Source of the DNA: Pantoea cypripedii
GTDB lineage: Bacteria > Pseudomonadota > Gammaproteobacteria > Enterobacterales > Enterobacteriaceae
Assembly: GCF_011395035.1 (NCBI RefSeq)
Contig: NZ_CP024768.1
Coordinates: forward strand, 924,854 to 988,853
Length of the DNA stretch: 64,000 bases
Direction: 5' to 3'
Shown here piece by piece: positions 15,431-23,719 of the stretch. How positions within the stretch are numbered: the first letter of the stretch is position 1; each line of letters starts with the position of its first letter. Position numbers and translations under genes: made by a program. The notes beneath the pieces are model-generated. The model ran no database searches and was not told where the DNA came from. It was given only the letters and a program-made list of their open reading frames with translations.

Positions 15431-16198
15431 GTGAAACTACCCTCGATGACGACACTCGAAAATGCTGCCGCCGTGCTTAAATTGTTCCAGCGCTTTGGCG
15501 TGACGCAGGGGCATCCTGGCCTCACCTTTACCGAGGTGGTTGACGCGTTGGATCTGCCGAAAAGTACCGTTTCCCGTTTGCTGGCGACGATGGAAAGCCA
15601 GGGGTTACTGGAGCGCGATCCTGATAGTCGTTGTTTCCATATTGGCCGCGTGCTGCTGTCGGTGGCGGGACATTATCTTTCAACGCCGCTGGTGGATAGC
15701 GCCTCTGGTGCCATGGCTCGGCTGGCAGCCAGCACCGGCTGCATGGGCTATATCTCGGTGCTGGATGGGCACGACATCATCGTGATGCGCATGTACCACG
15801 GTCGCCTGTTTACTCAGTTAATCACGCCACCTGGCACCCGTATGCCAGCGGCGGGTACCTCTACCGGGCGTGTGCTGCTGGCGCAAAGCAGCGACGAAGT
15901 GGTACGCGAACGTTTTGCCAGTGAATGGCATGCCGCCTCACAGAATTCACCGCTCGATCCTGATGCGCTGTGCGCTGAACTGGCGACCATACGCCAGCAG
16001 GGTTGGGCGCTGGCGCGTAACGAAACGCTGCCAGGCATCAGCTCAATAGCGGTAGCCGTCACCAATAAGCACCGCGGTGAAAGTGTTGCACTCTGCCTCT
16101 CATTTCTTTCACAAGAAGCCGCTCCCGGCTATCCGGAAGCGCTGCTCAATGAATTGCGCGCCACTGCGGCCCTGATGGCCGAAAAATATGGCGCATGA
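15431..16198 (+). CDS. IclR-family transcriptional regulator
   Basis: A 255-residue regulator. The N-terminal winged helix-turn-helix (LTFTEVVDALDLPKSTVSRLL, about residues 30-52) is followed by the IclR ligand domain (about 80-250), with GCMGYISVLDG, PAAGTSTGRVLLA and NETLPGISSIAVAV as family markers. The start is either GTG 15431 or ATG 15446; there is no strong Shine-Dalgarno for either because the palindrome sits there. It precedes the OPT transporter, DUF1177 and AroM genes on the same strand, and is likely to control them; the inducer is presumably the transported compound or a product of it. An inverted repeat at 16231-16261 lies between it and the transporter. Confidence 0.88.
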   Translation: MKLPSMTTLENAAAVLKLFQRFGVTQGHPGLTFTEVVDALDLPKSTVSRLLATMESQGLLERDPDSRCFHIGRVLLSVAGHYLSTPLVDSASGAMARLAASTGCMGYISVLDGHDIIVMRMYHGRLFTQLITPPGTRMPAAGTSTGRVLLAQSSDEVVRERFASEWHAASQNSPLDPDALCAELATIRQQGWALARNETLPGISSIAVAVTNKHRGESVALCLSFLSQEAAPGYPEALLNELRATAALMAEKYGA

Positions 16199-16230
16199 TT
16201 TAACGGCGTAATACTTCGCGCCACACCAGG

Positions 16231-16261
16231 GAAATAACAGGCCTGCGGGCCTGCTTATTTC
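16231..16261 (+). promoter_or_regulatory. Long inverted repeat between the IclR gene and the transporter gene
   Basis: GAAATAACAGGCC pairs with GGCCTGCTTATTTC across a 4-base loop, leaving one bulge. It lies 33 bp after the IclR stop. It lacks a long T tract but ends in TTATTTC, so it may be a weak terminator or a regulatory structure ahead of the transporter operon. Confidence 0.5.
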
Positions 16262-16357
16262 AACCATCAGGGAACGATATTTAACAAAACGCCGCTGTCC
16301 CGCGTGACGGGCGGTGCGTAATAACGTTTTCGCCAGGGTGAAAATACGGGGAATAAC

Positions 16358-17917
16358 ATGCGTCACCATAATCCAATAAAAAGTGTCGGAGTCGGCTTAA
16401 TGCTGGTGTTGTTGTCCGTTGCGGGCGCGATCATTGGCGTGCAATTAATTACTACCATCGGGGTCACCCCCAATACGTCTATTATCGGCGCGCTGTTTGC
16501 CATGTTGCTGGCGCGCATTCCATTGCAATGGTTTCGTCGTTATCGCTCGGTGGAAGTGCAGAACCTGGCGCAAACCGCCATTTCATCTGCGACCTTTGGT
16601 GCCGCCAACAGCCTGCTGATGCCAATTGCGGTGCCCTGGGCGCTGGGCGAGCCGCAGCTGGTGCTGCCGCTGTTTGTCGGAGTCAGTGCGGCGATGTTGC
16701 TGGACGCTTATCTGCTGTATCGCCTGTTCGATACCCGTATATTCCCGGCCAGCAATGCCTGGCCGCCGGGGGTGGCAGCAGCGGAAGCGATCAAAGCCGG
16801 TGACAAAGGAGGCCGTCAGGCGTGGCTGCTGGTGGTGGGGATTGTCGGCGGGATAGTGGGTTCGATGCTGAAGATCCCGATGTCGGCATTTGGCACGGCG
16901 TTTATCGGCAATATCTGGGCGCTGAGCATGCTGGGCGTGGGTTTCCTGTTGCGCGCCTATTCCCAGCCAGTGGCGGGTATCGATATCAACGCGCTGTATA
17001 TTCCGCACGGGGTGATGGTGGGTGCCGGTGTGGTGGCGCTGATTCAGGTGGTGCAGGTGATCCGCAGTCGCCGTAATGATGCGCTCAACGTCAGCCGCAG
17101 CGACAGCGAAGTAAAACGTTCGCTCGGTTTCGGCACCGTCGGCTATATCGTCATTTCCGCGCTGCTGGCGCTGGCAGGCGGCTTGTGGAGCCAGATGGGC
17201 CTGCCGATGCTGGTGCTGTTTATCGTTTACGCCGCCTTTGCTGCCTTTGTTCATGAATTGATCGTCGGTATTGCCGCGATGCACTCCGGCTGGTTCCCGG
17301 CTTTTGCGGTGGCGCTGATTACCCTGATCCTCGGTATTTTGCTCGGCTTCCCGCCGCTGGCGCTGTGTCTGCTGTGTGGCTTTACCGCCGCGACCGGTCC
17401 GGCCTTTGCCGACATGGGTTATGACCTGAAAGCCGGTTTTATCCTGCGCGGCAACGGTGCGGATATCGAGCAGGAATTGTGGGGCCGTCGCATTCAGCTG
17501 ATTGCGGCGATGATCGCTTTTGTGATCGCCATTCCGGTGGTGTGGTATGCCCATACTTTGTTCTTTGCAGAAAACCTGTTGCCGCCGGTAGCCCGTGTTT
17601 ACGCCAAAACCATTCAGGCCGGTGCGGAGCCGGGTATTGCGGGTAATTTGCTGATTTGGGCCATTCCCGGCGCGATCATTCAGCTGATTGGCGGGCCGAA
17701 GCGTCAGCTCGGCGTGCTGCTGGCTACCGGCCTGCTGATTAACAATGCCGCCGCTGGCTGGGCGGTGCTGGTGGGGATTGCGTTACGCATCCTGATCCTG
17801 CGCGTGTGGGGCGAGCGCGGTCGTTCACCGATGGAGGTGATGGCGGCAGGCTTTATCGCCGGTGATGCGCTCTACAGCTTCTTCCATTCACTTTTTGCCA
17901 GTAGCAGTAAGAAATAA
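16358..17917 (+). CDS. OPT-family oligopeptide transporter
   Basis: A 519-residue polytopic protein with about 14 predicted helices, of the OPT (oligopeptide/YSL) superfamily: proton-coupled importers of small peptides, modified peptides or metal chelates in the inner membrane. Markers include SNAWPPGVAAAEAIKAGDKG after helix 4, GIDINALYIPHGVMVG, and a C-terminal MEVMAAGFIAGDALYSFF. There is no binding protein or ATPase, as expected for this class. It is followed 14 bp later by the DUF1177 gene and then the AroM-like gene, making one probable operon. The substrate is unknown. Confidence 0.85.
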   Translation: MRHHNPIKSVGVGLMLVLLSVAGAIIGVQLITTIGVTPNTSIIGALFAMLLARIPLQWFRRYRSVEVQNLAQTAISSATFGAANSLLMPIAVPWALGEPQLVLPLFVGVSAAMLLDAYLLYRLFDTRIFPASNAWPPGVAAAEAIKAGDKGGRQAWLLVVGIVGGIVGSMLKIPMSAFGTAFIGNIWALSMLGVGFLLRAYSQPVAGIDINALYIPHGVMVGAGVVALIQVVQVIRSRRNDALNVSRSDSEVKRSLGFGTVGYIVISALLALAGGLWSQMGLPMLVLFIVYAAFAAFVHELIVGIAAMHSGWFPAFAVALITLILGILLGFPPLALCLLCGFTAATGPAFADMGYDLKAGFILRGNGADIEQELWGRRIQLIAAMIAFVIAIPVVWYAHTLFFAENLLPPVARVYAKTIQAGAEPGIAGNLLIWAIPGAIIQLIGGPKRQLGVLLATGLLINNAAAGWAVLVGIALRILILRVWGERGRSPMEVMAAGFIAGDALYSFFHSLFASSSKK

Positions 17918-17931
17918 CCAGGGAATCCAAC

Positions 17932-18864
17932 ATGAGTTTACAGCAGACATTGCAGGTCTTTGAGTTACTCGATAGCGCCTTTGTTGATGGTCAGCAGGTG
18001 GTTGACCTGTTTGCCGCCTATCCTGGCGTCAGCGCCAGCACCAAACGTGTCAGCGGCCCAAAGGGGCGCACCGACTTTGTACGCATCGATATCCCCGGAG
18101 CCAAAGGTAAAAGCCAGGGAGGCAGTGCGCCGACCCTCGGTATTATTGGGCGTCTCGGTGGGATTGGTGCCCGTCCGACGCGTATTGGCATGGTGTCGGA
18201 TGCTGACGGTGCCGTGGCGGCCATCAGCAGCGCACTGAAACTGGCACAGATGCAAACCAAAGGCGATGTGCTGGCCGGTGACGTAATCATTACGACCCAT
18301 ATCTGTCCGGATGCGCCGACACGTCCGCATGAGCCGGTGGATTTTATGGATTCACCGATCGATGACGTGACCATGAACGACAATGAAGTGGTGGCCGGAG
18401 TGGATGCTATCCTCTCCATCGATACCACCAAAGGCAACCGCATCCTGAATCACAAAGGTTATGCCCTGTCACCGACGGTGAAAGAGGGCTACATTCTGCG
18501 CGTCTCGGAAGATTTGCTGCGCATTATGGAGATGACCAGTGGCCGTCCGGCAGTGACTTTCCCCATCACCACCCAGGATATCACGCCATATGGCAACGGG
18601 GTTTATCACCTCAACAGCATTCTGCAACCCTCAACTGCCACGGATGTGCCCGTCGTCGGCGTAGCGATTTGCGCTGAGTCGGTGGTGCCGGGCTGTGGCA
18701 CCGGCGCCAGCCACGAAGTGGATATCGCCAGTACGGTCAAATTTGCTGTGGAAGTGGCAAAAGAGTTTGGGCGTGAAACCTGCCATTTCTACGACGCGCA
18801 GGAGTACGCTGTGCTGCTATCTTTGTATGGTAGCCTCAGTCATTTGCGTGCCCGGAAATCTTAA
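17932..18864 (+). CDS. DUF1177 protein
   Basis: A 310-residue soluble protein of the DUF1177 family; no activity has been established to my knowledge. Conserved-looking segments are TLGIIGRLGGIGARPTRIGM, VITTHICPDAPTRPHEPVDFM (His, Cys, Asp and His that could bind a metal), VAGVDAILSIDTTKGNRI and PVVGVAICAESVVPGCGTGA. The last resembles a catalytic or metal-binding loop. There is no signal peptide, so the protein is cytoplasmic. It is sandwiched between the OPT transporter (14 bp) and aroM (2 bp before the next ATG), which implies that it acts on the transported substrate. AGGGAATCC gives a modest ribosome site. Confidence 0.82.
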   Translation: MSLQQTLQVFELLDSAFVDGQQVVDLFAAYPGVSASTKRVSGPKGRTDFVRIDIPGAKGKSQGGSAPTLGIIGRLGGIGARPTRIGMVSDADGAVAAISSALKLAQMQTKGDVLAGDVIITTHICPDAPTRPHEPVDFMDSPIDDVTMNDNEVVAGVDAILSIDTTKGNRILNHKGYALSPTVKEGYILRVSEDLLRIMEMTSGRPAVTFPITTQDITPYGNGVYHLNSILQPSTATDVPVVGVAICAESVVPGCGTGASHEVDIASTVKFAVEVAKEFGRETCHFYDAQEYAVLLSLYGSLSHLRARKS

Positions 18865-18866
18865 GT

Positions 18867-19544
18867 ATGAAAACATCTCTGGTAACCCTGACCATCGGTC
18901 AGTCACCGCGCAGCGATATTCTGCCGCTGTTGCAGGATTATCTGCCCGCCGGGCAGGTGGCGCACGCCGGTTTACTCGACGGTCTCTCTCTGGCGGAAGT
19001 GGAGCAGAACTACACACCGGCTGCCGGTGAGAAAGTGCTGGTCTCACGGATGCAGGACGGGCAGCAGGTACGCCTTGCAGCACGTCAGGTGGAGCAGGGA
19101 TTGCAGCAGAAAATCTACGCGCTGGAGGAGCAGGGGTACGACACCATCCTGCTGCTGTGCACCGGAGAGTTTGGTGCTTTGAAAACACACAAAGCGTTGT
19201 TACTGGAGCCGGATCGCATCATTCCACCGCTGGTGGGAGCGATTGTGCAGGGGCACAAAGTGGGGATCGTGGTGCCGGTGGAAGAACAGATTGTCGAGCA
19301 GGCCAGCAAATGGCGCAACCTCGGTACTCCCCCCTGTTTTGCTGTCGCCAGTCCTTATCTGGCGCAGCAGGCAGATTTGATTGAGGCGGGCCTGTCGTTA
19401 CAGGAGCAGGGGGCTGATGTGGTGGTACTGGATTGCATCGGTTATCACCAGAAGCATCGTGATTTTCTGCAGAAGATGCTGGGGATTCCGGTCTTGCTGT
19501 CTAATGTGCTGGTTGCCAAACTGGCGGCGGAATTGATCGTTTAA
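18867..19544 (+). CDS. aroM: AroM family protein
   Basis: A 225-residue protein clearly homologous to E. coli AroM (shared LTIGQSP/LTIG start, LLDGLSLAEVE, RIIPPLVGAIVQGHKVGIVVPVEEQ, then VVVLDCIGYHQKHRDFLQKM and VLLSNVLVAKLAAELIV). The fold resembles the Asp/Glu racemase group, with paired cysteines in LLLLCTGEF and LDCIG, although activity is unproven. In E. coli aroM sits directly behind yaiA and has no assigned function. Here it is the last gene of an IclR-OPT-DUF1177 operon, with only 2 bp to the DUF1177 stop. This suggests that AroM originally belongs with this transporter block rather than with aromatic synthesis. Confidence 0.9.
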   Translation: MKTSLVTLTIGQSPRSDILPLLQDYLPAGQVAHAGLLDGLSLAEVEQNYTPAAGEKVLVSRMQDGQQVRLAARQVEQGLQQKIYALEEQGYDTILLLCTGEFGALKTHKALLLEPDRIIPPLVGAIVQGHKVGIVVPVEEQIVEQASKWRNLGTPPCFAVASPYLAQQADLIEAGLSLQEQGADVVVLDCIGYHQKHRDFLQKMLGIPVLLSNVLVAKLAAELIV

Positions 19545-19648
19545 TCCACAAGGATCACAACTTGCGAGACCACCTGTCATTTCGCGTGACAGATCAGCGA
19601 GTTCCCTTGTAATCTGCCAGTCAACCTAATGTGCTGTGAGGAAGTGAC

Positions 19649-19933
19649 ATGCTCAACGTGAGTGAGTATTTTGACGGAAAAGTGAAGTCCATTGGTTTCG
19701 ATAGTGTCACCATTGGGCGCGCAAGCGTGGGCGTGATGGCGGAAGGTGAATACACCTTCGGTACAGGGCAGCCGGAAGAGATGACGGTTGTCAGCGGTGC
19801 ACTGAAAGTCCTGCTGCCGGGTGAAACCGAATGGAAATGGTATGAAGCGGGTAGCGTGTTCAACGTGCCGGGCCAGAGCGAGTTCCATCTTCAGGTCGCT
19901 GAGCCAACCTCCTATCTGTGCCGCTATCTGTAA
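19649..19933 (+). CDS. ppnP: Pyrimidine/purine nucleoside phosphorylase PpnP
   Basis: A 94-residue cupin enzyme (formerly YaiE) that phosphorolyses a broad range of nucleosides to free base and ribose 1-phosphate. It matches E. coli PpnP in length and in VSEYFDGKVKSIGF, GVMAEGEYTFGT, PEEMTVVSGALKVLLPG and FNVPGQSEFHLQV. Its place after aroM is the same as in E. coli. GAGGAAGTGAC is the ribosome site, and a terminator follows. Confidence 0.95.
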   Translation: MLNVSEYFDGKVKSIGFDSVTIGRASVGVMAEGEYTFGTGQPEEMTVVSGALKVLLPGETEWKWYEAGSVFNVPGQSEFHLQVAEPTSYLCRYL

Positions 19934-19944
19934 GCCCTTGCCCC

Positions 19945-19968
19945 AGGCCGCAGATTGCGGCCTTTTTT
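19945..19968 (+). terminator. ppnP terminator
   Basis: Stem AGGCCGCA/TGCGGCCT with a 3-base loop and six T residues, 12 bp after the ppnP stop. Past it, 19981-20206 is a markedly AT-rich spacer. Confidence 0.9.
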
Positions 19969-20206
19969 GTCCGATTCACCTCACAAAATTTGTAATTTTA
20001 ATTTTTTATTCTATCTTCAATTTAAAATAATTATTTCTCTTTTATTTGACGCTTTTCAAGCAGATGAATTAAGTTTAATTAGTTGAATCATTAATTAACT
20101 CGCCGTTATGTTAAATTTTCTGGCAAATAAGTTGGTTGCATATTGATTTTATCTGTATTAAAAATGACCCCGTTCACTGGATAATGATTCTAAAAAGGAG
20201 CTTAGC

Positions 20207-21532
20207 ATGTCGATTGGTCGAATATACACAGCACCTATTTTACCAGAACCTGTTATTCGTTCTGATACAAAATACTCTGAAGCATCACCGTCATTGGCTG
20301 GTTTTATTACCCATGTTCTCTGTGCAGCATGCAAGGAACGACCGGATTCATTTAAGCATAAGGTTAATTCGCGTGTCAGTCTCAATGAATTGCCTCCGGC
20401 AAATAAACGCTGGTTCGGTAAGACGGTGCCGCCACTTTCCGAGCCTGTTGTCAAACCGGCACCGGTTAAGCTAACAAGAGGTTTTTTCTCACCCTTTAGC
20501 GGGAAGATACATATTCCCAGTCTTAAGTTTAATAAAGCTGCCAGCTATTCCCCTGAAAAGGCTGCTATTAAAACTATGCAGAAGAAACCTGCGTCAAAAT
20601 CCAAAACGGTCATCCAGCATGTAGGATATTACGATGACTTAGCGCGGTTTATTACGAAAGTTAGTAAAATGAACAAGTATCCCTCAGATATCACGCTGGA
20701 AAAGATATTGGATAAAATTGAAGCAGGAGAAACTGATTTATGGGATAACGAGGATGCATCCCCATCCCCATCTCCTGCTTCAGAACGTCGTACATTGCCG
20801 AAGGATATCGGAGAGACATCCTCGTTGTCCGGCAGTGACTCAGGGTGCGACATTATTTCTGATGGTGAAGACGCGTCCAGGCCACCTGTCCCACTCGAAC
20901 CGGTTGTTATTATAAAAACGGCAAAGGACAGGAAAGCAGAGAATTTGCAAGTTAAAGTAGATAACTTTTATAACCAATTTGATGAAAGCCGCACCAGGGA
21001 AAATGACAGACGAAGGCCTAATCCTTCTGCCTTTACGCTAAAAGCGCAGATAAGCAACCACCACCTTTGTCAAAAGGCTAAACCACCCATCATCATCCAG
21101 ACATGGACTGCGCGGGAACTTCAGAATAGCAAGCTTGAGGGTTTTGTTATTCCATTCAATCATTCTGATTATTTAGCGGTGGAGAATGACAGGAATAGAA
21201 AGTTGTCGGTCCGAAGTTCTGATGATGATTTCTTAGAGGAGCTGAAAAAAGAAATAAAAGAATGTGCACGTATTTTTGAAGAGAGCCAGGCGTATCATTA
21301 TTTACGCTATAAGAAGCTCAGGGAGAAAATTGATGGTTTGAATGGTGTAATGGAAACCATCGATGAAGATAGTGTTTTATGCCTCCCTCCGGTAGAAGAG
21401 TTAAACGACTATTACCATAGCCTACGTGATGAAATTATGCTGGCTATTGCACGCGAGAAAAAGGCCATCATTGTTGATAATGCAGGCAGGAAAATAAATC
21501 CAGTGTATGTGGAGAATGAACCTGAATATTAG
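20207..21532 (+). CDS. Orphan 441-residue protein of AT-rich island, unknown function
   Basis: I do not recognise this protein. It is hydrophilic, without signal peptide or membrane helix. Residues 1-150 are basic and proline-rich; residues 180-235 are low complexity (ASPSPSPASERR, SSLSGSDSGCDIISDGEDAS) and probably disordered; residues 335-385 are strongly charged and helical (DDDFLEELKKEIKEC, YKKLREKIDG), likely a coiled coil. A clear AAGGAG lies 6 nt before the ATG. Base composition and codon use are visibly AT-richer than in all neighbours, and the 225-bp upstream spacer is AT-rich, so recent acquisition is likely. It lies between ppnP and mak, which enclose only rdgC-type core genes in E. 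coli. Size, disorder and horizontal character would fit a secreted effector or toxin-like protein, but no secretion system gene is in the window. Confidence 0.7.
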   Translation: MSIGRIYTAPILPEPVIRSDTKYSEASPSLAGFITHVLCAACKERPDSFKHKVNSRVSLNELPPANKRWFGKTVPPLSEPVVKPAPVKLTRGFFSPFSGKIHIPSLKFNKAASYSPEKAAIKTMQKKPASKSKTVIQHVGYYDDLARFITKVSKMNKYPSDITLEKILDKIEAGETDLWDNEDASPSPSPASERRTLPKDIGETSSLSGSDSGCDIISDGEDASRPPVPLEPVVIIKTAKDRKAENLQVKVDNFYNQFDESRTRENDRRRPNPSAFTLKAQISNHHLCQKAKPPIIIQTWTARELQNSKLEGFVIPFNHSDYLAVENDRNRKLSVRSSDDDFLEELKKEIKECARIFEESQAYHYLRYKKLREKIDGLNGVMETIDEDSVLCLPPVEELNDYYHSLRDEIMLAIAREKKAIIVDNAGRKINPVYVENEPEY

Positions 21533-21566
21533 ATGAATCAGTTTTCTTACTGAATTGAACAGGCTC

Positions 21567-21678
21567 GTAGCGGCGCGATTTATCGCGCTGCTTCGTGTGC
21601 GATATCGGAAATAAATGTGCGATATATCAAAAAACTGCGCGATGCGTCAAAACACCGCGCGATAAATCGCGCCGCGAC
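21567..21678. repeat. REP-like palindromic pair, copy 3, with degenerate inner repeats
   Basis: Outer arms are the usual unit (right arm ending CCGCGAC instead of CCGCTAC). Between them lie further decayed versions (GTGCGATATATC, CTGCGCGATGCGTC), making this the longest copy. Confidence 0.85.
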
Positions 21679-21693
21679 ATCACAGCTTCCCCT

Positions 21694-22605
21694 TTATTCT
21701 TTCACGGGCCATAGCCATGCGGCACCACGTACACCGCTGGAATCGCCATGTACCGCTTTGAGTACCGGAGTTTCGCACTCCCGACCAAATACCCACTGCT
21801 TCATCAGCGTCGGTACGGTCTGATACAACCGATCGTTATTACTCATGCCACCGCCCAGCACAATCACATCCGGATCGAGCAAATTCACCACCTGCGCCAG
21901 CGATTTCGCCAGACGCATTTCATAACGGTGCATTGCCAGCTCGGCCACCGGATCCTGTTGCTCAAGCAGCTTAATGATCTCCGCCCCTTTCAGCGCTTGC
22001 CCACTCAGCCGCTGATAATCAATGGCAAAACCTGTACCAGAGACAAAGGTCTCGATGCAGCCCTGCAAGCCGCAATAACACGGCACTTCCGCGCGATAAC
22101 GCAGTTCATCCTCATCCATCCACGGGAGCGGGTTATGGCCCCATTCACCGGCATTACCATTGCCGCCGATACGCGACTCACCGTTTATTGCCACGCCTGC
22201 ACCAGAACCTGTGCCGATAATCACCGCAAACACCAGCGGTTGTCCGGCACCGGCACCATCCACCGCTTCGGATACCGCCAGACAATTTGCGTCGTTGGCG
22301 ATACGCACGTCACGATTGAGCGCCCGTGCCAGATCTTTATCCAACGGTTGTCCGTTCAGCCAGGTGGAGTTGGCATTTTTCACCCGCTGGGTATAGGGCG
22401 AAAGGGTGCCGGGAATGCCCAGTCCTACCGTACCTTGCTGTCCGGTCTTTTCTTCCGCCAGTTTTACCAGATCGACGATCGCCTGAACCGTGGCACCATA
22501 GTCATCACGCGGGGTATTCACGCGGTGACGAAACAGCTCCTGCCCCTGGTCTGACAGCGCAATCACTTCAATTTTAGTGCCGCCTAAATCGATACCAATA
22601 CGCAC
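21694..22605 (-). CDS. mak: ROK-family fructokinase Mak
   Basis: A 303-residue sugar kinase matching E. coli Mak, which phosphorylates fructose (and mannose) in the cytoplasm. The nucleotide site DLGGTK is at residues 6-11; catalytic Asp lies in IANDANC; the ROK zinc site is His in EWGHNPL plus the Cys set in CYCGLQGCIE. Position next to rdgC but divergent from it; in E. coli rdgC and mak are both on one strand, so a local rearrangement has taken place. No transporter of the PTS type is beside it. Confidence 0.94.
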   Translation of the reverse strand: MRIGIDLGGTKIEVIALSDQGQELFRHRVNTPRDDYGATVQAIVDLVKLAEEKTGQQGTVGLGIPGTLSPYTQRVKNANSTWLNGQPLDKDLARALNRDVRIANDANCLAVSEAVDGAGAGQPLVFAVIIGTGSGAGVAINGESRIGGNGNAGEWGHNPLPWMDEDELRYRAEVPCYCGLQGCIETFVSGTGFAIDYQRLSGQALKGAEIIKLLEQQDPVAELAMHRYEMRLAKSLAQVVNLLDPDVIVLGGGMSNNDRLYQTVPTLMKQWVFGRECETPVLKAVHGDSSGVRGAAWLWPVKE

Positions 22606-22750
22606 GTTTTATTCCTCATTATTCGTTCTGGTGAGAGATACAGTAGAAGGCCGTTTCGGTAAAGGCAATGAAACCCATCCGATGTTTCGCTATCATGCGC
22701 GCTGACTTGTAGACTTGTGCATCCGATCGCACCCCCGGTAAGGAATCCCG

Positions 22751-23662
22751 ATGTTGTGGTTTAAAAATATGATGGTTTATCGTCTGAATCGTGACATCCC
22801 GCTGTCCGCAGACGATCTGGAAAAACAGCTCGACGCCTTCACCTTTTCCCCCTGTGGTAGCCAGGATATGGCCAAAACCGGTTGGGTTTCCCCCATGGGT
22901 AACCGCAGTGAGGCGCTGACGCACGTGATTAATGGTCAGATTGTGATCTGTGCACGTACCGAGCAGAAAATCCTGCCTTCTCCCGTGGTGAAGCAGGCAC
23001 TGGAAGCCAAAATTGACAAGCTTGAAGCGGAACAGAGCCGCAAGCTGAAAAAGACCGAAAAAGATTCGCTGAAAGATGAAGTGCTGCATAGTTTGCTGCC
23101 GCGTGCTTTTAGCCGCTTCAGCCAGACTTTTATGTGGATCGACACCGTTAACAACCTGATTATCGTTGATTGCGCCAGCGCGAAAAAAGCCGAAGACACG
23201 CTGGCACTGCTGCGTAAAAGCCTGGGGTCGCTGCCGGTTGTGCCGCTGACACTGGAAAAACCGATTGAAATGACGCTGACCGAGTGGGTGCGTTCCGGTG
23301 AACTGCCCGCTGGTTTTGCCCTGATGGATGAAGCCGAGTTGAAAGCGTTGCTGGAAGAAGGTGGCGTGATTCGCTGTAAAAAGCAGGATCTGGTATCAGA
23401 CGAAATTGCGACCCATATCGAAGCCGGGAAAGTGGTGACCAAACTGGCGCTCGACTGGCAGGAACGGATTCAGTTTGTTATCGCCGATGACGCATCGGTG
23501 AAACGTCTGAAATTCAGCGACACACTGCGTGAGCAGAATGACGATATCGATCGTGATGATTTTGCTCAGCGTTTCGATGCAGATTTTATCCTGATGACCA
23601 GCGAACTGGCGGCGTTGATTAGTAACCTGGTAGAAGCGTTAGGCGGAGAAGCCCAGCGTTAA
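22751..23662 (+). CDS. rdgC: Recombination-associated protein RdgC
   Basis: A 303-residue, length-conserved nucleoid protein that forms a ring dimer around DNA and limits RecA filament formation. Full-length match to E. coli: MLWFKNMMVYRLNRDIPLS, CGSQDMAKTGWVSPMG, ILPSPVVKQALEAK, DTLALLRKSLGSLPVVPL and FVIADDASVKRLKFSD. CGGTAAGGAATCCCG supplies the ribosome site. Divergent from mak with 145 bp between. Confidence 0.97.
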   Translation: MLWFKNMMVYRLNRDIPLSADDLEKQLDAFTFSPCGSQDMAKTGWVSPMGNRSEALTHVINGQIVICARTEQKILPSPVVKQALEAKIDKLEAEQSRKLKKTEKDSLKDEVLHSLLPRAFSRFSQTFMWIDTVNNLIIVDCASAKKAEDTLALLRKSLGSLPVVPLTLEKPIEMTLTEWVRSGELPAGFALMDEAELKALLEEGGVIRCKKQDLVSDEIATHIEAGKVVTKLALDWQERIQFVIADDASVKRLKFSDTLREQNDDIDRDDFAQRFDADFILMTSELAALISNLVEALGGEAQR

Positions 23663-23679
23663 GGGTGACATCCTAATTC

Positions 23680-23707
23680 GTAGCGGCGCGATAAATCGCG
23701 CTGCTAC
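23680..23707. repeat. REP-like element, copy 4 (single unit)
   Basis: One isolated unit, itself an imperfect palindrome from GTAGC to GCTAC around ATAAAT. It sits between convergent rdgC and the permease gene. Confidence 0.85.
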
Positions 23708-23719
23708 GTAATGTTAAGG

